Assembly (NCBI GenBank): GCA_029961685.1
Contig: JARWKL010000006.1
Location: forward strand, 14,514,748 to 14,578,747
Source: Aristolochia californica
Lineage: Eukaryota; Streptophyta; Magnoliopsida; Piperales; Aristolochiaceae
Direction: 5' to 3'
Length of the DNA: 64,000 nucleotides
Position numbers and translations under genes: made by a program. Every line of letters begins with the position of its first letter. Position 1 is the stretch's first letter. Positions 1 through 12,287 of the stretch are shown here, piece by piece. Under the pieces are notes generated by a model that was not told the origin of the DNA, did no database searches, and worked only from the letters and a program-made list of their open reading frames with translations.

Positions 1-2900
1 AATTTCAAGGAGTAGAAAAAATCAAATTCTCAAGTAGTTGGATATTTACAAAAGCCAAACAACCCACTTTTTGCCTAGCCTTAAAAATCACAGATACTTT
101 TAGGAATTATCTCTCTCAGCATTTGTGCATTTTCCATTTTGGATGTTCAAATTTTTTTTCTGTTCCAAACTTGAGTTTTTCACTCTCCCATTTTTCTCAT
201 AAACAAAAAAGATATAAGGCAAATAAATCGCAACAAAATAAAAATATAAGAGTTCATGTATGCAAAAAATATTTAAAAGTATAATAAATGTAAGTGAAGA
301 AATTTATTTCATGCACTAAATTTGAGTTTTTCACTATGAATTCCACTACTTCCACCTCGAATAATTAGCTTGGAGGAATTTTATAAGGAAAGGGACTTCT
401 AACTGATCCTAACATGCTTCAAATGTGGTAGATATGCATGCCAGAAACATTTTGAGGATGCAAGAGGCCTTATGATGCAGAAAAATTCCAGGAGTAGAAA
501 AATTAAAATTCTCAAGTGGTTGGATATTTAGAAGGGCTAAAAAACCCACTTTTTGCCTATCCTTAAAAGTCTCATATACTTTTTGGAATTATCTCTCTCA
601 GCATTTGTGCGTATTCCAGTTTGGATGTTCAATTTTTTTTTTCAGATCCAAACTTGAGATTTTCACTGTCCAATTTTTCTCATAAACAAAAACGATATAA
701 GGCCAATAGATCGCGACAAAATGAAAATTTTAGAGTTCATGTATGCAAAAAAAAATTGAAAACTATAATAAAAGTAAATGAAGAAAATTATTTCACGCAC
801 TAAAAATGAACTCCAAGGTTTTTGTATCGATGATTGGGAAATTCCACTAGTACAACCCCTAATAATTAGCTTTTCGGAATTTTGAAGGAAAGTGACTTCT
901 AACTAATCCTAACATGCTTTAAATGTGGTGGATATGCTTGCCAGAAACATGTTTAGGATGCAAGTGGCCTAATGATGCCAAAAATTTCAAGGAGTTGAAA
1001 AACTCAAATTATCAAGTGGTCGGATTTTTACCAGAGCCAAACAACCCACTTTTTGCCAATCCTTAAAAATCACAGATACTTTTTGGAATTATCTCTCTTA
1101 GAATTTGTGCATTTTCCATTTTGGATGTTCAAATTTTTTTTAAGATCCAAACTTGAGTTTTTCATTCTCCCATTTTTCTCGTTAACAAAAAAGATATAAG
1201 CCAAATAGATCCCAACAAAATGAAAATTTTAGAGTTCATGTACGCAAAAAAATTTGAAAACCATAATAAATGTAAGTGAAGAAAATTATCTCACGCACTA
1301 AAAATGAACTCCAAGGGTTTGCTATCCATGTTTGGGAAATACCACTAGTACAACCCCTAATAATTAGTTTGGTGGAATTTTATAGGAAAGGGACTTCTAA
1401 CTGATCCTAACATACTTAAAATGTGGTGGATTGGCATGCCAGAAACATGTTGAGGATGCAAGTGGCCTAATGAAGCCAAAAATTTCGAGTAGCAAAAAAC
1501 AAATTCTCAAGTGGTCGAATATTAACTAGAGCCAAACAACCCACTTTTTGCCTATCTTAAAAATCACAGATACTTTTTAGAATTATATCTCTCAACATTT
1601 GTGCATTTTCCATTTTGGATGTTCAAATTTTTTTTCAGATCCAAACTTGAGTTTTTCACTCTCCCATTTTTCTCCTAAACAAAAAAGATATAAGGCAAAT
1701 AGATCGCAACAAAATGAAAATTTTAGAGTTAATGTAAGCAATAAAAATTGAAAACTATATTAAATGTAAATGAAGAGAATTATTTCACGCACTAAAAATG
1801 AACTCCAAGGTTTTGCTATCCATGTTTGGGAAATTCCACTACTACCACCCCTAATAATTAGCTTGGTGGAATTTTAGAGGAAAAGGACTTCTAACTGATC
1901 CTAACATGCTTTAAATGTGGTGGATATGCATGCCAAAAACATGTTGAGGATGCAAGAGGCCTAATGATGCCAAAAATTTCAAGGAGTAGAAAAATTAAAA
2001 TTCTCAAGTGGTCGGATATTTAGAAGAGCTAAATTACCCAATTTTTACCTATCCTTAAAAATCTCATACACTTTTTGGAATTATCTCTCTCAGCAATTGT
2101 GTGTATTCCATTTTGGATGTTCAAATTTTTTTCAGATCCAAACTTGAGATTTTTTCACTCTCCCATTTTTCTCATAAACAAAAAAGATATAAGGCAAATA
2201 GATCGCAACAAAATGAAAATTTTAGAGTTCATCTATGAAAAAAAATTGAAAACTATAATAAATGTAAGAGAAGAAATTTATTTGACGCACTAAAAACGAA
2301 CTCCAAGGTTTTGTTATCCATGTGTGGGAAATTCCACTAGTACAACCCCTAATAATTAGCCTGGTGGAATTTTAAAGGAACGTGACTTCTAACTAATCCT
2401 AACATGCTTTAAATGTGGTGGATATGCATGCTAGAAACATGTTCAGAATGCAAGTTGCCTAATGATGCAAAAAATTGCAAGGAGTTGAAAAACTCAAATT
2501 CTCAAGTGGTCGAATATTTACCAGAGCCAAACAACCCACATTTTGCCAATCCTTAAAAATTACAAAAACTTTTGGGAATTTTCTCTCTCAGCATTTGTGG
2601 ATTTTCGTTTTTGGATGTTCACTTTTTTTTTAAGATTCAAACTTGAGTTTTTCATTTTCCCATTTTTCTCGTTAACAAAAAAGATATAAGGCAAATAGAT
2701 CGCAACAAAATGAAAATTTTAGAGTTCATGTACACAAAAAAATTTGAAAACTATAATAAAAGTAAGTGAAGAAAATTATTTCACGCACTAAAAATGAACT
2801 CCAAGGGTTTGCTATCCATGTTTGGGAAATACCACTAGTACAACCGCTAATAATTAGTTTGGTGGATTATTATAGGACAGAGACTTATAACAAATCCTGA
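1..2900. repeat. Array block 1: partial unit, then C-D-B-C-D monomers
   Basis: The window opens inside a monomer at its TTCAAGGAGTAG segment. Boxes fall at 413, 913, 1411, 1905 and 2403. The partial first unit carries the rearranged TTTGAGTTTTTCACTATG variant at about 310-335, which recurs only at about 36486, 38459 and 40434. The unit at 413 is C type (AGAAGGGCTAAA), 913 D (GGAGTTGAAAAACTC), 1411 B-like (ATATCTCTCAACATTTG, CTACCACCCC), 1905 C and 2403 D. The subtypes are my own grouping by shared motifs and were not computed. Confidence 0.85.
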
Positions 2901-3335
2901 CATGCTTTAAAAGTGGAGTAAAATAAATCAAATTCTCAAGTGGTTGGATATTTTACCAGAGCCAAACAACCCACTTTTTGGCTATCCTTAAAATCACAGA
3001 TACTTTTTGGAATTATCTCTCTCAAAATTTGTGCATTTTCTATTTCGGATGTTCAAATTTTTTTTTCAGATCAAAACTTGAGTTTTTCACTCTCCCAATT
3101 TTCTCGTAATAAAAAAAGATATAATGCAAATAGATCGCAACAAAATGAAAATTTTAGAGTTCACGAAAGAAAAAAAATACAAAAAGTATAGTAAATGTAA
3201 GTGAAGAAAATTATTTCACGCACTAAAAATAAACTCTCAGGTTGTTCTATCCATGTTTGAGAAATTCCACTAGTACAACCCCTAATAATTAGCTTGGTGG
3301 AATTTTATAGGAAAGGGACTCCAAACTGATCCTAA
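2901..3335. repeat. Monomer with about 62-bp internal deletion (435 bp)
   Basis: This A-type monomer runs from its box, CATGCTTTAAAAGTGG, straight into AGTAAAATAAATC at about 2917. The rest of the conserved box and the TTCAAGG segment are missing, about 60 bp compared with the A unit at 6818. The junction lies at a short shared G-rich stretch (GTGG and AAGGAGT), which fits a small deletion or slippage. The remainder of the monomer is normal. Confidence 0.85.
3262..3305. other. Conserved dyad symmetry (example copy)
   Basis: AAATTCCAC (3262-3270) and GTGGAATTT (3297-3305) are perfect 9-bp inverted arms around a 26-bp spacer. Within the spacer CTAATAATTAG (3282-3292) is a near-perfect palindrome with one central base, lying a few bases off the centre of the larger dyad. 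The arrangement recurs in most monomers of the window. Units preceding A types have ATACCAC and GTGGAATATT instead, which breaks the outer part of the arms without a compensating change. It could form a hairpin or bind a dimeric protein. Neither is shown. Confidence 0.7.
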
Positions 3336-6300
3336 CATGCTTTAAATGTGGTGGATATGCATGCTAGAAACATGTTGAGGATTCAAATGGCTTAAAGATG
3401 CAAAAAATTTCTAGTAGTAGAAAAAATCAAATTCTCAAGTGGTGGGATATTTACCAGGGCCAAACAACCCACTTTTTGCCTATCCTTAAAAATCACAGAT
3501 ACTTTTTGGAAATATATCTCTCAACATTTGTGCATTTTCCATTTTGGATGTTCAAATTTTTTTTCTGATCCAAACTTGAGTTTTTCACTCTCCCATTTTT
3601 CTTCTAAACAAAAAAGATATAAGGCAAATAGATCGCAACAAAATGAAAATTTTAGAGTTCATGTATGCAAAAAAAATTGAAAACTTAATTAAATGTAAGT
3701 GAAGAGAATTATTTCATGCACTAAAAATGAACTCCAAGGTTTTGCTATCCATGTTTGGAAAATTCCACTACTACCACCCCTAATAATTAGCTTGGTGGAA
3801 TTTTAAAGGAAAGGGACTTTTAACTGATCCTAACATACTTTAAATGTGATGGATATGCATGCCAGAAACATGTTGAGGATGCAAGAGGCCTAATGATGCC
3901 AAAAATTTCAAGGAGTAGAAAAATTAAAATTATCAAGTGGTCGGATATTTAGAAGAGCTAAACAACCCACTTCTTACCTTTATTTAAAAATTTCAAATAC
4001 TTTTTGGAATCATCTATCTCAGCATTTGTGCGTATTCCATTTTGGACGTTCAATTTTTTTTTCAGATCCAAACTTGAGTTTTTCACTCTCCCATTTTTCT
4101 CATAAACAAAAAAGATATAAGGCAAATAGATCGCAACAAAATGAAAATTTTACAGTTCATGTATACAAAAACAATTGAAAACTATACTAAATGTAAGTGA
4201 AGAAAATTATTTAACGCACTAAAAAAGAACTCCAAGGTTCTGCTATCCATGTTTTGGAAATTCAACTAGTACAACCCCTAATACTTAGCTTGGTGGAAAT
4301 TTAAAGGAAAGTGACTTCAAACTGATCCTAACATGCTTTAAATGTGGTGGATATGCATGCCAGAAACATGTTCAGGATGCAAGTGGCCTAATGATGCCAA
4401 AAATTTCAAGGAGTTGAAAAAATCAAATTCTCAAGTGGTTGGATATTTACCAGAGCCAAACAACCCACTTTTTACCTATCTTTAAAAATCACAGATAATT
4501 TTTGGAATTATCACTCTCAACATTTGTGCATTTTCCATTTTGGATGTTCAAATATTTTTTCAAATCCAATCTTGAGTTTTTCACTCTCCCATTTTTCTTT
4601 AAACAAAAAAGATATAAGGCAAATAGATCACAACAAAATGAAAATTTTAGAGTTCATTTATGAAAAAAAATTTGAAAAATATAATAAATGTAAGCAAATG
4701 TAATTATTTCGCACAATAAAAATGAATGCCATGGTTTTGCTATCCATGTTTGGGAAATTCCACTAGTACAACCCCTAATAATTAGCTTGGTGGAATTTTA
4801 AAGGAAAGTGACGTCTAACTGATCCTAACTTTCTTTAAATGTGGTGGATATGCTTGCCAGAAACATGTTCAGGATGCAAGTGGCCTAATGATTCAAAAAA
4901 TTACAAGGAGTTGAAAAAATCAAATTCTCAAGTGGTTGGAAATTTACCAGAGCAAAACAACCCACTTTTTGCCTATCCTTAAAAATCTCATATACTTTTT
5001 GGAATTATCTCTCTCAGCATTTGTGCATTTTCCATTTTGAATATTCAATTTTTTTTTCAGATACAAACTTGAGTTTTTCACTCTCCCATTTTTCTCGTAA
5101 AGAAAAAAGATATAAGGCAAATAGAGCGCAAAAAAATGAAAATTTTAGAGTTCATGTATGGAAAAGATTTGAAAAGTATAGTAAATGTAAGTGAAGAAAA
5201 TTATTTCACGCACTAAAAATGATCTCTAAGGTTTTGCTATCCATGTTTGGGAAATTCCACAAGTACAACCCCTAATAATTAGCTTGGGCCAATTTTAGAG
5301 GAAAGTGACTTTTAATTGATCCTAACTTGCTTTAAATGTGGTGGATATGCATGCGAGAAACATGCTGAGGATGCAAGTGGCCTAATGATGAAAAAAATTT
5401 CAAGGAGTAGAAAAAATCAAATTCTCAAGTGGTGGGATATTTACAAGAGCCAAACAACGCACTTTTTGCCTATCCTTAAAAATCACTGATACTTTTGGAA
5501 TTATCTCTCTCAGCATTTGTGCATTATCCAATTTTGGATGTTTAAATTTTTTTTCAGATGCAAACTTGAGTTTTTCACTATCCCATTTTTCTCATAAACA
5601 AAAAAGATATAAGGCAAATAGATCCCAACAAAATGAAAATTTTAGAGTTCATGTATGCAAAAAGATTTGAAAAGTATAGTAAATGTAAGTGAAGAAAATT
5701 ATTTCACGCACTAAAAATGAACTCTAAGGTTTTGCTATCCATGTTTTGGAAATTCCACTAGTAAAACCCCTAATAATTAGCTTGGTGGAATTTTACAGGA
5801 AAGGGACTTCTAATTGATCCTAACACACTTTAAATGTGGTGGATATGCAAGGAAGAAACATGTCGAGGACGCAAGGGGCCTAATGAATCAAAAAATTTCA
5901 AGGAGTAGAAAAAATCAAATTCTCAAGTGGTGGGATATTTACAAGAGCCAAACGGCGTACTTTTGCCAATCCTTAAAAATCACCGATACTTTTTTGGAAT
6001 TATCTCTCTCAGCATTTTTGAATTATCCAATTTTGCATGTTTAAATTTTCCTTCAGATCCAAACTTGATTTTTTCACTCTCCCATTTTTCTCGTAAAAAA
6101 AAAAAAATAGGGCAAATAGATCCCAACAAAATGAAAATTTTACAGTTCATGTATGCAAAAATATTTGATAACTATAATAAATGTAAGTGAAGAAAATTAT
6201 TTCACGCACTAAAAATGAACTCCAAGGTTTTTCTATCCACGTTTGGGAAATTCCACTTGTACAACCCCTAATAATTAGCTTGATGGAATTTTCAAGGAAA

Positions 6301-6817
6301 GTTACTTCTAACTGATCCTAACATGCTCTAAATGTGGTGGATATGCATGCCAGAAACATGTTGAGGATGCAAGTGGCCTAATGATGCCAAAAATTTCAAG
6401 GTGTTGAAAAAATCAAATTCTCAAGTGGTCGGATATTTACCAGATCCAAACAACCCACTTTTGCCAATCCTTAAAATTCACACATACTTTTTGGAATTAT
6501 CTCTCTAAGCATTCGTGCATTTTCCATTTTGGATGTTCAAATTTTTTTAAAGAACCAAAATTGAGTTTTTCATTCTCCCATTTTTCAAGTTAACAAAAAA
6601 GATATAAGGCAAATAGATCGTAACAAAATGAAAATTTTAGAGTTCATGTACGCAAAAAAATTTGAAAACTATAATAAATGTAAGGGAAGAAAATTATTTC
6701 ACGCACTAAAAATGAATTCCAAGGGGTTGCTATCCATGTTTGGAAATACCACTTGTACAACCCCTAATAATTAGTTTTGTGGAATATTATAGGAAACAAA
6801 CTTATAACTTATCCTAA

Positions 6818-9303
6818 CATGCTTTAAATGTGGTGGATATGCATGCCAGAAAAATGTTGAGGATGAAAATGGCCTAATGATGCCAAAAATTTCAAGGAGT
6901 AAAATTAATCAAATTCTCAAGTGGTTGGATATTTACCGGAGCCAAACAACCCACTTTTTGCCTATCCTTAAAAATCTCAGATACTTTTTGGAATTATCTC
7001 TCTCAAAATTTTTGCATTTTCCATTTCGGATGTTCAAATTTTTTTTTAGATCCAAACTTGATTTTTTCACGGTCCCATTTTTTTGGTAATAAAAAAAGAT
7101 ATAATGCAAATAAATCGCAACAAAACAAAAATTTTAGAGTTCACTTATGCAAAAAAATTAGAAAAGTATAGTAAATGTAAGTGAAGAAATTATTTCATGC
7201 ACTAAAAATGAACTCTACGGTTTTGCTATGCATGTTTGGGAAATTCCACTAGTACAACCCCTAATAATTAGCTTGGGGGAATTTTAAAGGAAAGAAACTT
7301 CTAACAGATCCTAACATGCTTTAAATGTGATGGATATGCATGCTAGAAACATGTTGAGGATGCAATTGGCCTAATGATGCCATAAATTTCAAGGAGTAGA
7401 AATAATTAAATTCTCATATGGTCAGATATTTGCCAGAGCCAAACAACCCACTTTTTGCCTATCCATAAAAATTATAAATACTTTTTGGAATTATCTCTCT
7501 CAGCATATCTGCATTTTCCATTTCAGATGTTCAAATTTTTTTTCAGATCCAAACTTGAGTTTTTCACTCTCCCTTTTTTCTCGTAAAAAAAAAATATAAG
7601 GCAAATAGATCGCTCCAAAATGAAAATTTTAGAGTTCATGTACGCAAAAAAATTTGAAAACTATTATAAATGTAAGTGAAGAAAATTATTTCACGCACTA
7701 AAAATGAACTCCAAGGGTTTGCTATCCATGTTTGGGAAATACCACTAGTACAACCCCTAATAATTAGTTTGGTGGAATATTATAGGAAAGAGACTTATAA
7801 CTGATCCTAACATGCGTTAATTGTGGTGGATATTCATGCCAGAAAAATGTTGAGGATGAAAATGGCCTAATGATGCCAAAAATTTCAAGGAGTAAAATAA
7901 ATCAAATTCTCAAGTGGTTGGATATTTAGAAGAGCCAAACAACCCTCTTTCTGCCTATCCTTAAAAATCACAGATACTTTTTGGACCAATCTCTCTCAGC
8001 ATTTGTGCGTATGCCATTATTGATGTTCGATTTTTTTCAGATCCAAACTTGAGTTTTTCACTATCCCATTTTTCTCAAAAATGAAAAAGAAATAAGGCAA
8101 TTAGAGCGCAAAAAAATGAAAATTTTAGAGTTCAAGTATGCAAAAAGATTTGAAAAGTATAGTAAATGTAAGTGCAGAAATTTATTTCACGCACTAAAAA
8201 TGATCTCTAAGGTTTTGCTATCCATGTTTGGGAAATTCCACTAGTACAACCCCTAATAATTAGCTTGGGGGAATTTTATAGGAAAGGGACTTCTAATTGA
8301 TCCTAACATGCTTTAAATGTGGTGGATATGCATGGGAGAAACATGTTGAGGATGCAAGTGGTCTAATGATGAAAAAAATTTCAAGGAGTAGAAAAAATCA
8401 AATTCTCAAGTGGTGGGATATTTACAAGAGCCAAAGAACGCACTTTTTGCCTATCCTTAAAAATCACTGATACTTTTGGAATTATCTCTCTCAGCATTTG
8501 TGCATTATCCAATTTTGGATGTTTAAATTTTTTTTCAAATCCAAACTTGACTTTTTCACTCTCCCATTATACTCATAATAAAAAAAGATATAATGCAAAT
8601 AGATCGCAACAAAATGAAAATTTTAGAGTTCACGTATGCAAAAAAATTTGAAAAGTATAGTAAATGTAAGTGAAGAAAATTATTTCACGCACTAAAAATG
8701 AACTCCAAGGTTTTTCTATCCATGTTTGGGAAATTCCACTAGTACAACCCCTAATAATTAGCTTGGTGGAATTTTATAGGAAAGGGACTTCAAACTGATC
8801 CTAACATGCTTTAAATGTGGTGGATATGCATGCCAGAAACATGTTGAGGATGCAAGTGGCCTAAAGAAGCAAAAAATTTCCAGGAGTAGAAAAAAATAAA
8901 TTCTCAAGTAGTGGGATATTTACCAGAGCCAAACAACCCACTTTTTGCCTATCCTTAAAAATCATAGATACTTTTTGGAATTATCTCTCTCAGCATTTGT
9001 GCATTTTCCATTTTGGATGTTCAAATTTTTTTTTCAGATCCTATCTTGAGTTTTTCACTCTCCCATTTTTCTTGTAAACAAAAAAGATATAAGGCAAATA
9101 GATCGCAACAAAATGAAAATTTTAGAGTTCATGTATGCAAAAAAATTTGAAATATATAATAAATGTAAGCAAAGATAATTATTTCATGCACTAAAAATGA
9201 ACTCCAAGGTTTTGCTATCCATGTTTGGGAAATTCCACTAGTACAACCCCTAATAATTTGATTGGTGGAATTTTATAGGAAAGAGACTTATAACTGATCC
9301 TAA
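6818..9303. repeat. Array block 3: A, I and chimeric monomers
   Basis: Boxes at 6818 (A), 7315 (I, GCATATCTGC), 7811, 8307 and 8805. The unit at 7811 begins as A (GTAAAATAAATC), then carries C-like AGAAGAGCCAAAC and GTGCGTATGCC, and ends as E (GAGCGCAAAAAAATG, GATCTCTAAGG). The unit at 8307 begins as F (CAAAGAACGCAC, ATCCAATTTTGGATG) and changes to A by TAATAAAAAAAG and GTTCACGTATG. The unit at 8805 begins B-like and ends with GTAAGCAAAGATAATT, a tail otherwise seen after D units. Such composite units suggest crossing-over or gene conversion between out-of-register monomers. Confidence 0.75.
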
Positions 9304-12287
9304 CATGCTTTAAATGTGGTGGATATTCATGCTAGAAAAATGTTGAGGATGAAAATGGCCTAATGATGCCAAAATTTTCAAAGGAGTAAAATAAATCAAA
9401 TGCTCAAGTGGTTGGATATTTACCAGAGCCAAACAACACACTTTTAGCCTATCCTTAAAAATCACAGATACTTTTTGGAATTATCTCTCTCAAAATTTGT
9501 GCATTTTCCATTCCGGATATTCAAATTTTTTTCCAAATCCAAACTTGAGTTTTTCACTCTCCCATTATTCTCGTAATAAAAATGGATATAATGCAAATAG
9601 ATCGCACCAAAATGAAAATTTTAGAGTTCACGTATGCAAAAAAATTTGAAAAGTATAGTAAATGTAAGTGAAGAAAATTATTTCACGCACTAAAAATGAA
9701 CTCTAAGGTTTTTCTATCCATGTTTGGGAAATTCCACTAGTACAACCCCTAATAATTAGCTTGGTGGAATTTTTTAGGAAAGTGACTCCAAACTGATCCT
9801 AACATGCTTTAAATGTGGTGGATATGCATGCTAGAAACATGTTGGCGATGCAAGTGGCCTAAAGATGCCAAAAATTTCGAGTAGAAAAAATCAAATTCTC
9901 AAGTGGTGGGATATTTACCTGACCCAAACAACCCACTTTTTGCCTATCCTTAATAATCACAGATACTTTTTGGAATTATATCTCTCAACATTTGTGGATT
10001 TTCCATTTTGGATGTTCAAATTTTTTTTCAGATCCAAACTTTAGTTTTTCACTCTCCCATTTTTCTCCTAAACCAAAAAGATATAAGGCAAATAGATTGC
10101 AACAAAATGAAAATTTTAGAGTTCATGTACGGAAAAAAAATTGAAAACTTTATTAAAAGTAAGTGAAGAGAATTATTTCACGCACTACAAATGAACTCCA
10201 TGGTTTTTCTATCCATGTTAGGGAAATTCCACTACTACCAACCCCAATAATTTGGTTGTTGGATATTTAAAGGAAAGGGACTTCTAACTGAACCTAACAT
10301 GCTTTAAATGTGGTGGATATGAATGCTAGAAACATGTTGAGAATGCAAGAGGCTTAATGATGCCAAAAATTTCAAGGAGTAGAAAAATTAAAATTCTCCA
10401 GTGGTCGAATATTTAGATGAGCTAAACAACCCACTTTTTGCCTATCCTTAAATATCTCAGATACTTTTTAGAAATATCTCTCTCAGCATTTGTGCGTATT
10501 CCATTTTGGATGTTCTATTCTTTTTTTTCAGATCCAAACTTAAGTTTTTCACTCTCCCATTTTTCTCATAAAAAAAGGATATAAGGCAAATAGATCACAA
10601 CAAAATTAAAATTTTAGAGTTCATGTATGCAAAAAAATTTGAAAACTATAATAAATGTAAGTGAAGAAAATTATTTCACGCACTAAAAAAGAACTCCAAG
10701 GTTTTGCTATCCATGTTTAGAAAATTCCACTGGTACAACCCCTAATAATTAGCTTGGTGGAATTTTAAAGGAAAGTGACTTCTAAATGATCCTAACATGC
10801 TTTAAATGTGGTGGATATGCATGCCTGAAACATGTTCAGGATGAAAGTGGCCAAATGATGCCAAAAATTTCAAGAAGTTGAAAAAATCAAATTCTCAAGT
10901 GGTCGGATATTTACCAGAGCCAAACTACCCACTTTTTTCCTATCCTTATAAATCATAGATACTTTTTGGAATTATCTCTCTCAGCATTTGTGCATTTTCC
11001 ATTTTGGATGTTCAAATTTTTTTTTCAGATCCAATTTTGAGTTTTTCACTCTCCCATTTTTCTTGAAAACAAAAAAGATATCAGGCAAATAGATCGGGAC
11101 AAAATGAAAATTTTAGAGTTCATGTATGCAAAAAAATTTGAAATATATAATAAATGTAAGTAAAGATAATTATTTTACGCGCTAAAAATGAACTCAAAGG
11201 TTTTGCTATCCATGTTTGGGAAATTCCACTAGTACAACCTCTAATAATTCGCTTGGTGGAATTTTATAGGAAAGGGACTTCTAACTGAGCCTAACATGCT
11301 TTAAATGTGGTAGATATGCATGCCAGATACATGTTGAGGATGCAAGTGGCCTAATGATGCCAAAAATTTCAAGGAGTAGAAAAAATCAAATTCTCAATTT
11401 GTTGGATATTTATAAGAGCCAAATAACCGAATTTTTGCCTATCCTTAAAAATCACAGAAACATTTTGGAATTATCTCTCTCAGCATTTGTGCATTTTCCA
11501 TTTCGGATGTTCAAATTTTTTTTCAGATCCAAACTTAAGTTTTTCACTCTCCCATTTTGCTCGTAAAAAAAAAGATATAAAGCTAATAGATCGCAATAAA
11601 ATGAAAATTTTAGAGATCATGTATGCAAAAAAAATTTGAAAAGTATAGTAAATGTAAGTGAAGAAAATTATTTCACGCACAAAAAATGAACTCTAAAGTT
11701 TTGCTATCCATGTTTGGGAAATTCCACTAGTACAACCCCTAATAATTAGCTTGGTGGAATTTTAAAGGAAAGGGACTTCAAATTGATCCTAACATGCTTT
11801 AAATGTGGTGGATATGCATGCGAGAAACATGTTGAGGATGCAAGTGGCGTAATCATGCCAAAAATTTCAAGGACAAGAAAAAATAAATTCTCAAATGGTC
11901 GGATATTTAACAGAGCCAAACAACCCACTTTTTGCCAAGCATAAAAATTACAAATACTTTTTGGAATTATCTCTCTCAACATATCTGCATTTTCCATTTC
12001 AGATGTTCAAATTTTTTTCAGATCCAAACTTGAGTTTTTCACTCTCCCTCTTTTCTCATAAACAAAAAAGGTATAAGGCAAATAGATCGTAACAAACTGA
12101 AAATTTTAGAGTTCATGTATGCAACAAAAATTTAAAAGTATAGCAAATGTAAGTGAAGAAAATTATTTTAATCACTAAAAATGAACTCCATGGTTTTGCT
12201 ATCCATGTTTGGGAAATTCCACTAGTACAACCCCTAATAATTAGCTTGGTGGAATTTTATAGGAAAGGGACTTCTTACTGATCCTAA
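9304..12287. repeat. Array block 4: A-B-C-D then two further monomers
   Basis: Boxes at 9304 (A), 9803 (B), 10298 (C, AGATGAGCTAAAC), 10796 (D start with a GTAAGTAAAGATAATT tail), 11295 and 11793 (I, ACATATCTGC). The order A-B-C-D matches the starts of the blocks at 2901, 41517, 43507 and 45488. The unit at 11295 has the uncommon GATATAAAGCTAATAG in place of GATATAAGGCAAATAG. A similar GATATAAAGC is seen at about 55715, at the end of another A-B-C-D run, so this six-monomer order is itself partly repeated at 53938-56426. Confidence 0.78.

Larger units (their letters stand above)
2901..6817. repeat. Array block 2: eight-monomer run A-B-C-D-E-F-G-D'
   Basis: Boxes at 2901, 3336, 3834, 4332, 4829, 5326, 5824 and 6322. 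This is the clearest example of the long module order. A (TAATAAAAAAAG, TAATGCAAAT) is followed by B, C and D. E follows (GAGCGCAAAAAAATG and GATCTCTAAGG), then F (ACAACGCAC, ATCCAATTTTGGATG, GATCCCAACAAAATG), then G (CTAATGAATCAAAAAATTT, TTTTGCATGTTTAAA). A D' unit with a TTAAAGAACC tract junction closes the block. The same C-D-E-F-G order recurs at 26152-28631 and 50458-52942. Confidence 0.8.
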
